From assembly GCA_008363265.1 (NCBI GenBank), contig RHKR01000156.1:1-6120 (forward strand): DNA of 6,120 nucleotides. Direction: 5' to 3'. Each line of letters opens with the position of its first letter. The stretch's first letter is position 1. A program made the position numbers and the translations under genes. Shown here piece after piece: positions 1 through 6,120 of this stretch. Source of the stretch: Chlorobiota bacterium. GTDB taxonomy: Bacteria > Bacteroidota > Ignavibacteria > Ignavibacteriales > Ignavibacteriaceae. The notes under the pieces were generated by a model that had not been told where the DNA came from, did no database searches, and was given only the letters and a program-made list of their open reading frames with translations.

Positions 1-1
1 G

Positions 2-472
2 CAGAACCTCCTGGTCCCTCCGGTCATAAGCTGGGGCAACACACACAGACCACAGGGATACTCCTACTTTATTGATGAGTTCGAGTATCAGGGAACCCGC
101 GATATCTCCAACTTTTTGGCGGTTCCGGCTGCAATAAAGTTCATGGATTTCCACAATTGGCGCAAGGTATCTGATGACTGCTGTGTAATGATTCACGATG
201 CAAAAAAACGGATGGAGGCGATCCCGGGAATGGAGAGTCTCTACTCCGGGGATACATCGCTGATAAGGCAGATGGCCTCAGTGAAACTTCCCGCGAATGC
301 GCCCGCGGATCTGAAAGCTCAGCTCTACGATCAGTACAAAATTGAGATCCCCATCTTCCCGCACAACGGTGAAAGATTCATCAGAATTTCACTTAACGGA
401 TACAATTCTGAAAAGGATGTCGATATTCTTATCGAAGCCCTTGAAAAGTTGATCCCGAAAGAAACAATTTAG
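2..472 (+). CDS. PLP-dependent aminotransferase class V, isopenicillin-N-epimerase-like (5' truncated)
   Basis: This is the last 156 residues of a gene that begins upstream of the window; the first complete codon is at 2. The frame is open without an internal stop through to TAG at 470-472. The segment near fragment residues 9-36, with ISWG, then FEYQGTRD, then LAVPAAIKF, is typical of the aminotransferase class V subgroup that includes isopenicillin N epimerase and cysteine-desulfurase-like proteins. The end has the expected small-domain strand FIRISLNGYN followed by a helix (DVDILIEALEKL), where the Arg normally contacts the substrate carboxylate. The catalytic PLP lysine lies upstream and cannot be checked. 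The family acts in the cytoplasm on amino acids; the name 'epimerase' is usually transferred by similarity, and the substrate here is unknown. A TTG at 116 is a codon inside the gene, not a start. The TPR gene follows after 22 bases, so the two may be co-transcribed. The family call is secure; the specific reaction is not. Confidence 0.88.
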   Translation, partial: QNLLVPPVISWGNTHRPQGYSYFIDEFEYQGTRDISNFLAVPAAIKFMDFHNWRKVSDDCCVMIHDAKKRMEAIPGMESLYSGDTSLIRQMASVKLPANAPADLKAQLYDQYKIEIPIFPHNGERFIRISLNGYNSEKDVDILIEALEKLIPKETI

Positions 473-494
473 CCGCGGATTTTGTCTAATTAAT

Positions 495-2339
495 ATGGCC
501 CGTTTCTTTTCGTTGAAGTCCGTTGTTTTTATTTCAGCACTTATTCTGCTGACATCCCTGAGTAACGCCCAGCCGGGTGATATCGGCAACAAGATAATGC
601 TCGCGCAGCAGTTCGAACAACTGAACCAGCTTGAGAAAGCGAAGACGATCTACCTCGATGTCTATAAGGCCAATCCGAACGACTATATGTTCCTCGAATC
701 GGTCGTTCGCGTATGCAACCGCCTGAAGCAATATGAGGAATCGCTCGGCTACCTCGGAAAATGGAATACAAATCATCCGGGTGACATCAACGGCATTAAC
801 CTGCTGGGCAAGACCCACTTCCTCTCCGGCAATGAGAAAGAAGCCCTGAAGGTTTGGGACGATTTTCTGAAGATATCGAACTATGATATCAACTACACGA
901 AAGTACTCGCATACTCCGCCATAGAAGTGAAGGGTTTCGAAACAGCCATCTACCTCCTCGAGAAGGGGAAGGAAACCTCGGGCCGGCCGGTATATTTCCT
1001 CCTCGATCTCGGGTATCTCTATGGATACATGATGCAGTATGATAAAGCCGCTGAGGCTTATGTTGAACTGCTCGATCTTGAGCCAAATCAGGCCTCACAG
1101 GTTGATGCCCGCGTGCGCAACACATCAAATAACCCGGAAGCTGCAGTTGAGTATATAAAGGCTTTCGAAAAGACGGAAGACCCCAATGAACCAACGCTCA
1201 GGGTGCTCTTCGGGCTCTACATCGATCAGAGGATGTTCCCGAAAGCGATCGAAACCGCTCTTAAGCTTGAGGAATCAGGCAAGGAGAACGGCGTTTCACT
1301 CTACAGAAGTGGCGAAGAAGCATTCTACGCGGCTGACTTTGCTTCAGCGACCACAGCCTACACCAAACTGCTCGAACTTTACCCTAACAGACCCGATAAA
1401 CCGGTCATCAACCTGAATCTGGTGAAGTCCCTCGAAGAAACTCTGAATCTTGAATACCTGCAGCTTAACCCCGCTTGGAAGCCTTACGACCGCGGCATCC
1501 TCCCGGCCAAGGAGAAGTACGAAGTGGTGCTCGACAAGTATTCCGAAATAATCTCCACTTTCAAAACTTCCGAGACCGCGAGTGAGGCGATCTTCCGGTC
1601 GGGATATATCCATTATAAACTTAAAGAGTATTCTGAAGCCATAGATAAATTTGATGAGCTGATCGAGAAACGACCCAACTCACAGTTCGCGGCCCACGCG
1701 TGGCTTCACAAGGGCTACATTTATTTGCGGCAAGATGAGACGGGACAGGCTGAATTCGCTTTCAGATCAGCGATAAATTCCTTCTCCACCGATCCGGATG
1801 TGAAGAACCGGGCCAAATTCAGCCTGATGATGTGCTATTTCTTCAGAAATGAAGCAACCCTGACGACCGAATTACTCACGGAAATAATCAGCACTCCTAC
1901 TGATAACCTCGCGAACGATGCCCTCGAACTGGCGCCGCTAATGAATAAAAATATCGCCGATTCCCTCTCGATGCTCACGTTTGCCGAAGGGGAAAAATTC
2001 ATCATGCAGGGGCTGCTCGATGAGGCTTTTAAAGTTTTCAACGGGCTTGCTTCATCGCCTTCGAAGGTTTTGGCTGCTGTTGCCGGGTTCCGGTCAGCCG
2101 AACTTGCTGCATCACTCGACCGCTACGACGATGCCATTTCCCTTATCGATGGGTCAGTAAGCGATCCCATGAACATATATGCCGATAAATCGTTATTTTT
2201 GAAGGGTGAAATTTATCAATTTGGCAAAAAGGATCGAGAGCAAGCAATTAAAGCCTACGAGCAGATCCTCATTCAGTTCCCAAAGTCCATTCTATACGAC
2301 AAAGCCAGGGAAGCGATCTTGTCATTAAAAACCAACTGA
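495..2339 (+). CDS. Exported tetratricopeptide-repeat protein, function unknown
   Basis: This is a 614-residue protein with a signal peptide: basic Arg3/Lys8, a hydrophobic core at about 9-21 and a probable signal peptidase I site after SNA (residue 25). It should therefore be periplasmic or envelope-associated. There is no lipobox Cys and no later membrane segment. Almost all of the mature part is helical TPR-type repeats. The clearest units are at about residues 33-66, 166-199, 268-298, 362-396 and 565-599, each with the usual small/aromatic positions and a closing Pro (KANPND, LDLEPNQ, ELYPNRP, EKRPNSQ, IQFPKS); weaker units lie between them. TPR arrays bind proteins or peptides, and no catalytic domain is visible. 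The last repeats resemble those of envelope proteins such as BamD or CpoB/YbgF, but that is fold-level likeness only. The start is chosen because it gives the signal peptide; no Shine-Dalgarno sequence precedes it. clpX follows after six bases, implying co-transcription. Confidence 0.9.
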   Translation: MARFFSLKSVVFISALILLTSLSNAQPGDIGNKIMLAQQFEQLNQLEKAKTIYLDVYKANPNDYMFLESVVRVCNRLKQYEESLGYLGKWNTNHPGDINGINLLGKTHFLSGNEKEALKVWDDFLKISNYDINYTKVLAYSAIEVKGFETAIYLLEKGKETSGRPVYFLLDLGYLYGYMMQYDKAAEAYVELLDLEPNQASQVDARVRNTSNNPEAAVEYIKAFEKTEDPNEPTLRVLFGLYIDQRMFPKAIETALKLEESGKENGVSLYRSGEEAFYAADFASATTAYTKLLELYPNRPDKPVINLNLVKSLEETLNLEYLQLNPAWKPYDRGILPAKEKYEVVLDKYSEIISTFKTSETASEAIFRSGYIHYKLKEYSEAIDKFDELIEKRPNSQFAAHAWLHKGYIYLRQDETGQAEFAFRSAINSFSTDPDVKNRAKFSLMMCYFFRNEATLTTELLTEIISTPTDNLANDALELAPLMNKNIADSLSMLTFAEGEKFIMQGLLDEAFKVFNGLASSPSKVLAAVAGFRSAELAASLDRYDDAISLIDGSVSDPMNIYADKSLFLKGEIYQFGKKDREQAIKAYEQILIQFPKSILYDKAREAILSLKTN

Positions 2340-2345
2340 GAAATT

Positions 2346-3596
2346 ATGTCGAAACGACTTTCAAATAAAAACGCGCGCTGTTCTTTCTGCGGCAGGGATG
2401 CAGGCGAGGTAAGCCTCATTGCCGGTCCCGATGTTTACATCTGTGAAATATGTGTTGAGAGCAGCGTCGAGATCCTCCGTTCAAATATAAGCGCGGTCCG
2501 CCCGAAACAGAAGCGCACCATGGATGTAACCCCGAGGTTTATCTATGACACACTCGGCGAGCATGTCATCGGACAGGAAAGGGCGAAGAAAACCCTTTCA
2601 GTAGCTGTTTATAATCACTACAAGAGGATCAATCAGGACGATAACCTCTTCAACCTGGGTGACGTGGAGATCGAAAAAAGCAATATCATGCTGATCGGTC
2701 CGACAGGAACGGGTAAAACCCTCCTCGCCAAAACACTTTCAAAAATCCTCGATGTCCCATTCGCGATCGCTGATGCAACAACCATCACCGAAGCGGGATA
2801 TGTAGGCGATGATGTGGAGACGGTGCTCGTTCACCTGCTGCAGGCAGCCGACTACAACCTGGAACGTGCCCAGCGCGGTATTGTTTACATTGACGAGATC
2901 GACAAGATCGCCCGTAAATCGGAGGGTTCGTCGATCACCCGCGACGTTTCGGGTGAAGGCGTTCAGCAGGCACTCCTTAAAATTCTTGAAGGAACTGTCG
3001 CCGGTGTCCCCCCGAAAGGCGGAAGAAAACACCCCGAGCAGAGCCTCATTTACGTTAACACCAAGAACATCCTTTTCATCGTCGGCGGTGCTTTCGAAGG
3101 GATCGAAAAGATAATCGCCAACCGGGTGAACCAGAGTAAAATGGGTTTCGGTGCCGATGTTATAGATACCAATCACCTCACCGATGATGAACTTATCGGC
3201 ATGGTTAAACCCGAAGACCTTCTCAGATTCGGCCTCATCCCCGAGCTTATCGGTCGTATTCCCGTGCTGGCACCACTTCACTCACTGAGCAATGACGCCC
3301 TCGCGAACATCCTGATGGAGCCGAAAAACGCGATACTGAAACAGTACAAAAAGATGTTCGCCATGGAGGATGTCGAACTTGAGTTTGATCCCCTCGCTGT
3401 GGAGGCTGTTGTGCAGAAAGCGATCGAAAGGAAAACCGGTGCCCGTGCCCTCCGCTCGATCGTTGAGGAGTTCATGGTTGATATCATGTTCCACCTGCCC
3501 GACCGCCGTGATGTCGGCAGATGCCTCATCACACGCGACGTTGTGCTGAACGGTGCTGAACCGATCTACCTCGAAAGAGAGAAGAAATCCGCCTGA
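2346..3596 (+). CDS. clpX: ATP-dependent Clp protease ATP-binding subunit ClpX
   Basis: This is a full-length ClpX of 416 residues (about 424 in E. coli). It is the cytoplasmic AAA+ hexamer that unfolds tagged substrates and feeds them to ClpP. The N-terminal zinc domain has Cys12, Cys15, Cys34 and Cys37. The AAA+ module shows Walker A GPTGTGKT (118-125), pore-1 loop GYVG (151-154), Walker B with Asp183-Glu184, the RKH loop (227-229), the arginine finger in LIGRIP (Arg304) and sensor-2 GAR (365-367). All motor residues are intact. The ClpP-docking loop reads MGF at 266-268 instead of the usual IGF or LGF, a conservative change that keeps Gly and Phe. The start leaves a normal-length tail before the first Cys; only a weak GAG lies upstream. 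Neither clpP nor tig is adjacent; the gene sits between two genes for exported proteins, six bases after one and overlapping the other by one base. The identification is essentially certain. Confidence 0.98.
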   Translation: MSKRLSNKNARCSFCGRDAGEVSLIAGPDVYICEICVESSVEILRSNISAVRPKQKRTMDVTPRFIYDTLGEHVIGQERAKKTLSVAVYNHYKRINQDDNLFNLGDVEIEKSNIMLIGPTGTGKTLLAKTLSKILDVPFAIADATTITEAGYVGDDVETVLVHLLQAADYNLERAQRGIVYIDEIDKIARKSEGSSITRDVSGEGVQQALLKILEGTVAGVPPKGGRKHPEQSLIYVNTKNILFIVGGAFEGIEKIIANRVNQSKMGFGADVIDTNHLTDDELIGMVKPEDLLRFGLIPELIGRIPVLAPLHSLSNDALANILMEPKNAILKQYKKMFAMEDVELEFDPLAVEAVVQKAIERKTGARALRSIVEEFMVDIMFHLPDRRDVGRCLITRDVVLNGAEPIYLEREKKSA

Positions 3597-4864
3597 TGAT
3601 CCCACGGCTCAGGTCGATCGCGATACTTGTCCTGTTGGTGCTGTTCTCTGATGTTCAGGGACAGAACAAGATTCTTATCCCGATGGACCTGAGCCAGACA
3701 GACCACCTCCGCGCCTACGGAGTCACCTACCGTGCCCTCTCAAAAGGTTACCTCGCCGACTGGCTGCTGAACTACCGTGGCGGCTCGTTCGCCATCGACC
3801 GCTCTGATGAAGTTGTGCTCGACTGCCGCCTGCAGGGTGTTTATTTCGAGGAACTCGATGCCGCATCCGCGGTTGAGATATACTCATTCGTCCAACAGGA
3901 GGATCAGAACATGGACGTGGTGCGGATGGAAAAAGCTCCGAAAGTTGCTGTCTATGTCCCTCCCGGTTTCCACCCGTGGGACGATGCGGTAACGCTCGCG
4001 CTTGAGTATGCTGGTATTCCCTACGACAAGTTCTGGAACGAGGAGATCCTCCGTGGCGACCTTGCCAAATATGATTGGCTCCACCTCCATCACGAGGATT
4101 TTACGGGGCAATACGGCAAGTTCTATGCTTCTTACGCCAACGCCCAGTGGTATATCGAGACCCAGCGGAGATATGAGGCCGACGCCCAAAGGCTTGGGTA
4201 CACAAAAGTCTCAAAGATGATGCTCGATGTGGCGAAAATGATCAAGAACTTCGTAAGCTCTGGTGGTTTCCTCTTCGCAATGTGCTCGGCTACCGATTCC
4301 TACGATATCGCCCTTTCAGCTGAAGGAAGCGACATTGCCGCGCAGATGTTCGACGGCGACGCGGCCGATCCATCAGCACAAGGCAAGCTTGATTATGCCA
4401 AAGCCCTCGCGTTCACCGACTTCATTCTCGAACAGAACCCGTATGTTTATGAATACAGCGATATTGACATTCAGCCGACAGAGATACTCGATTTCGGCAA
4501 CGACTACTTCACCCTCTTCGAGTTCTCGGCAAAGTATGACCCAATCCCAACGATGCTCACACAGTGCCACACCAACGTGGTGAAAGGGTTCATGGGGCAA
4601 ACCACCATGTTCCGCCGCAACCGCGTGAAAAAATCGGTCATCGTCCTCGGTGAAAGAAAAGACACCGACCAGCTTAAGTACCTCCACGGCACATTCGGCA
4701 GGGGCTTCTTCACATTCTATGGCGGTCACGACCCCGAAGACTACCAGCACGCCGTCTCTGATCCCCCGACCGACCTGAACCTCTACAAAAACTCACCCGG
4801 CTACAGGCTCATTCTTAACAACATCCTCTTCCCCGCGGCCAAGAAGAAAAAACAAAAAACCTGA
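3596..4864 (+). CDS. Exported protein of the family often labelled 'asparagine synthetase B'; probable class I glutamine-amidotransferase-like fold
   Basis: This is a 422-residue protein with an N-terminal signal peptide (hydrophobic residues 9-18, likely cleavage near VQG, residue 22), so it should be secreted to the periplasm. It resembles a family seen in Bacteroidota and relatives that starts with an ILIPMDLSQTDHLRAYG-like stretch (26-42) and WLLNYRGGSF (56-65), and is commonly named asparagine synthetase B. The name looks wrong: there is no N-terminal Cys nucleophile at position 2, no ATP-pyrophosphatase SGGxDS motif, and the protein is exported. A Rossmann-like strand, KVAVYVP (116-122), the segment GGFLFAMCSATDS (223-235) and GGHDPED (376-382) near the C-terminus suggest a class I glutamine-amidotransferase/ThuA-like fold. 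Cys230, His378 and Glu381 are possible triad members; this is inference. The C-terminus is a lysine-rich tail (AAKKKKQKT). The start overlaps the clpX stop (TGATG), suggesting translational coupling. The activity is unknown. Confidence 0.87.
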   Translation: MIPRLRSIAILVLLVLFSDVQGQNKILIPMDLSQTDHLRAYGVTYRALSKGYLADWLLNYRGGSFAIDRSDEVVLDCRLQGVYFEELDAASAVEIYSFVQQEDQNMDVVRMEKAPKVAVYVPPGFHPWDDAVTLALEYAGIPYDKFWNEEILRGDLAKYDWLHLHHEDFTGQYGKFYASYANAQWYIETQRRYEADAQRLGYTKVSKMMLDVAKMIKNFVSSGGFLFAMCSATDSYDIALSAEGSDIAAQMFDGDAADPSAQGKLDYAKALAFTDFILEQNPYVYEYSDIDIQPTEILDFGNDYFTLFEFSAKYDPIPTMLTQCHTNVVKGFMGQTTMFRRNRVKKSVIVLGERKDTDQLKYLHGTFGRGFFTFYGGHDPEDYQHAVSDPPTDLNLYKNSPGYRLILNNILFPAAKKKKQKT

Positions 4865-4897
4865 GTTAATTCCTTTTCTTATCTGATAACCCACGGC

Positions 4898-4907
4898 TCC
4901 CGCGGGA
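4898..4907. repeat. Short perfect palindrome TCCCGCGGGA
   Basis: This is a ten-base perfect palindrome in the gap after the stop codon at 4864. It is too short, and lacks a loop and a following T-tract, to be a terminator. It could be a dimeric protein-binding site, or chance in a region that also uses CCGCGG elsewhere (473-478 and 4834-4839). No function is claimed. Confidence 0.25.
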
Positions 4908-4927
4908 AGATACGTCATATTTACCTT

Positions 4928-4976
4928 AAAAACCGTATAAATCCGCAATGCCATTGCATGATTGTACGGTTTTCTT
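4928..4976. terminator. Nested inverted repeat in the 122-base gap: candidate (bidirectional) terminator or operator
   Basis: AAAACCGTA at 4929-4937 is the exact reverse complement of TACGGTTTT at 4965-4973. The pairing continues inward by one G-U and two A-U pairs (4938-4940 with 4962-4964). Inside the loop a second small hairpin is possible, GCAAT (4945-4949) with ATTGC (4953-4957) around a three-base loop. The outer arms are flanked by A residues on the left and T-rich sequence on the right (TTTTCTTATATTT), which fits an intrinsic terminator readable from either strand, about 64 bases after the stop codon at 4864. The large outer loop and AU-rich stem make it a weak terminator candidate. 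Because its right arm ends only 13 bases before the ATPase start at 4987, an operator or a 5'-leader structure for that gene is a real alternative. Confidence 0.45.
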
Positions 4977-4986
4977 ATATTTCGGT

Positions 4987-6120
4987 ATGATAAAAAGAGA
5001 AATTGAACAAAAACTGCTCGCATTAAGTGAGAGATTCCCGGTGGTCGCCGTGATCGGTCCCAGGCAGTCGGGTAAGACCACTTTGGTCAGATCCACATTC
5101 AAGGATCATCAATATGTAAACCTTGAGGAGCCTGATACCAGGCTTTTCGCTGTGGGCGACCCGCGAGGTTTCCTCCAGACCACCCCGTTGGTCATCGACG
5201 AGTTTCAAAGGGTCCCTGAACTCCTCTCTTACATTCAAACGATGGTTGACTCTGACAACCGGCCCGGCAGGATAATACTCACCGGTTCACAAAACTTCCT
5301 CATGAGTGAGAAGATATCCCAAACGCTTGCAGGGCGCGTGGCGATCCTGAAATTACTCCCGTTCTCTCTTGATGAACTCTCCTCCGATGAGCGTTTCCGG
5401 GGGCTCGACCGCTATGATCTGATCTACCGGGGATTGTACCCGCCTGTCTATGACCGGGGTATCGACCCTCCTGACTGGTACCCGAACTACATCACGACCT
5501 ACGTGGAGAGGGATGTCAGACAGATCAAAAACATCACAGATCTGAACCGGTTCACTCTTTTTATGAAGCTGCTGGCCGGCAGGGTGGGTCAACTTATGAA
5601 CTATACTTCACTCGCGGTGGAGACCGGGATCAGCCCCAATACCGCCCGCGACTGGATCGGTATGCTGGAAGCAAGTTTCGTGGTGTTCACCCTTCAGCCA
5701 TGGCATGCCAATATAAACAAGCGACTGGTGAAACAACCAAAACTCTACTTTGTCGACCCGGGACTGGCAGTCGCGCTCCTTGAGATCAGGAATGTGGAAC
5801 ATCTTAAAACATATCATCAGGCGGGTTCCCTTTTCGAGAATATGATGATAGTGGAGCTGCTTAAGCACAGATTCAATCGTGGATTGCAAAACAATCTATT
5901 CTTTCTGCGCGACAGCACAGGCCGGGAGATCGACTGTCTGCTCGACCACGGTACCACCCGGGATCTTGTGGAGATCAAAAGCGGTATGACGGTAAATAAC
6001 GACTTCTTCGCGGCGCTCGACTACTACGCGGCAATCCCAGGCCTCGGGATAAGGAACAAATTTCTACTTTACGGTGGCGATGAAAGAAGACAGATGGGTA
6101 ATACACCTGTCCTGCCATGG
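4987..6120 (+). CDS. AAA-family ATPase with C-terminal DUF4143 domain (3' end cut by window edge)
   Basis: The frame is open for 378 codons from ATG at 4987 to the last base of the window. The start MIKREIEQKLLAL leads into a beta strand and Walker A GPRQSGKTT (24-32), the usual beginning for this family. NLEEPDTR (45-52), Walker B LVIDEFQRVPE (68-78) and the sensor-1-like LTGSQN (98-103) follow. A winged-helix segment lies at about 205-235 (YTSLAVETGISPNTARDWI region). The C-terminal DUF4143 part has REIDCLL (313-319) and LVEIKSG (327-333), the Asp316...Glu329-x-Lys331 pattern of the PD-(D/E)xK nuclease fold. Family members are usually 380-400 residues, so only a few to about 20 residues are missing. 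The cellular role of the family is unsettled; DNA-related ATPase activity is inferred from the domains. Copies are often dispersed and vary between strains. No Shine-Dalgarno sequence is present. The hairpin and gap upstream suggest a transcription unit separate from the clpX operon. Confidence 0.92.
   Translation, partial: MIKREIEQKLLALSERFPVVAVIGPRQSGKTTLVRSTFKDHQYVNLEEPDTRLFAVGDPRGFLQTTPLVIDEFQRVPELLSYIQTMVDSDNRPGRIILTGSQNFLMSEKISQTLAGRVAILKLLPFSLDELSSDERFRGLDRYDLIYRGLYPPVYDRGIDPPDWYPNYITTYVERDVRQIKNITDLNRFTLFMKLLAGRVGQLMNYTSLAVETGISPNTARDWIGMLEASFVVFTLQPWHANINKRLVKQPKLYFVDPGLAVALLEIRNVEHLKTYHQAGSLFENMMIVELLKHRFNRGLQNNLFFLRDSTGREIDCLLDHGTTRDLVEIKSGMTVNNDFFAALDYYAAIPGLGIRNKFLLYGGDERRQMGNTPVLPW

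Noticed and set aside
116..472. A separate 118-residue gene starting at TTG 116
   Set aside because: The same frame stays open to the left edge and encodes a continuous class V aminotransferase C-terminus, so this is an internal codon of a truncated gene.
2739..3281. A 180-codon open frame antisense to clpX
   Set aside because: It lies wholly inside a highly conserved gene whose sense product has every expected motif. The antisense product shows no recognisable domain, and the open frame is explained by the codon usage of the sense strand.
4256..4302. SSGG...ATDS in the exported protein read as the ATP-pyrophosphatase loop of asparagine synthetase
   Set aside because: The true loop is SGGxDS with the Asp-Ser directly after; here hydrophobic residues and AMCSAT intervene, and the rest of the synthetase domain is missing.
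4871..4880. Pyrimidine run TCCTTTTCTT just after the exported-protein gene as an intrinsic terminator
   Set aside because: No stem-forming sequence precedes it; the upstream bases are an A-rich coding tail without a GC stem.
4954..4983. A Bacteroidota-type promoter (TTG, 19 bases, TATATTTC) for the ATPase gene
   Set aside because: The -7-like element would end three bases before the ATG, placing the transcription start at or inside the start codon, while the N-terminus strongly supports that ATG. One mismatch in a short AT-rich motif is weak evidence, so it is kept only as a side note to the hairpin.
5353..5889. Antisense open frames within the ATPase gene
   Set aside because: They overlap a gene with clear Walker, winged-helix and DUF4143 motifs, and their translations show no domain.

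Overview
The window looks like a chromosomal stretch from a free-living bacterium with moderate GC content. It most likely comes from the Bacteroidota/Chlorobiota/Ignavibacteriota (FCB) assemblage. Three things suggest this. None of the four visible gene starts has a convincing Shine-Dalgarno sequence. The exported protein at 3596-4864 belongs to a family I recognise mainly from those phyla, where it often carries the name 'asparagine synthetase B'. The isopenicillin-N-epimerase-like aminotransferase is also common there. The assignment is an inference; there is no rRNA or other phylogenetic marker apart from clpX.

Layout: all genes are on the + strand. Bases 2-472 are the 3' end of a PLP-dependent class V aminotransferase. 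After 22 bases comes an exported TPR protein (495-2339). After 6 bases comes a full-length clpX (2346-3596), whose stop codon overlaps by one base the start of a second exported protein (3596-4864). The spacings of 22, 6 and -1 bases point to one transcription unit. A 122-base gap (4865-4986) holds a nested inverted repeat that is a candidate terminator or operator. It is followed by an AAA-type ATPase with a C-terminal DUF4143 domain (4987 to the window edge), which lacks only its last residues. No stretch over 300 bases is without a gene.

How the genes might work together: clpX encodes the cytoplasmic unfoldase of the ClpXP protease, but neither clpP nor tig (trigger factor), its usual neighbours, is in view. 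Here it sits between two genes for secreted proteins, a TPR scaffold and a probable class I glutamine-amidotransferase-fold protein of unknown activity. Whether this is a functional link or simple co-transcription cannot be decided from the sequence. The DUF4143 ATPase belongs to a family often found as dispersed accessory copies and is probably independent of the operon.

I see no CRISPR array, tRNA, rRNA, insertion sequence, phage gene or defence island. The most useful observations are the exported family that is easily misannotated, the methionine in ClpX's ClpP-docking tripeptide, the unusual clpX context, and the hairpin that sits just upstream of the ATPase start.
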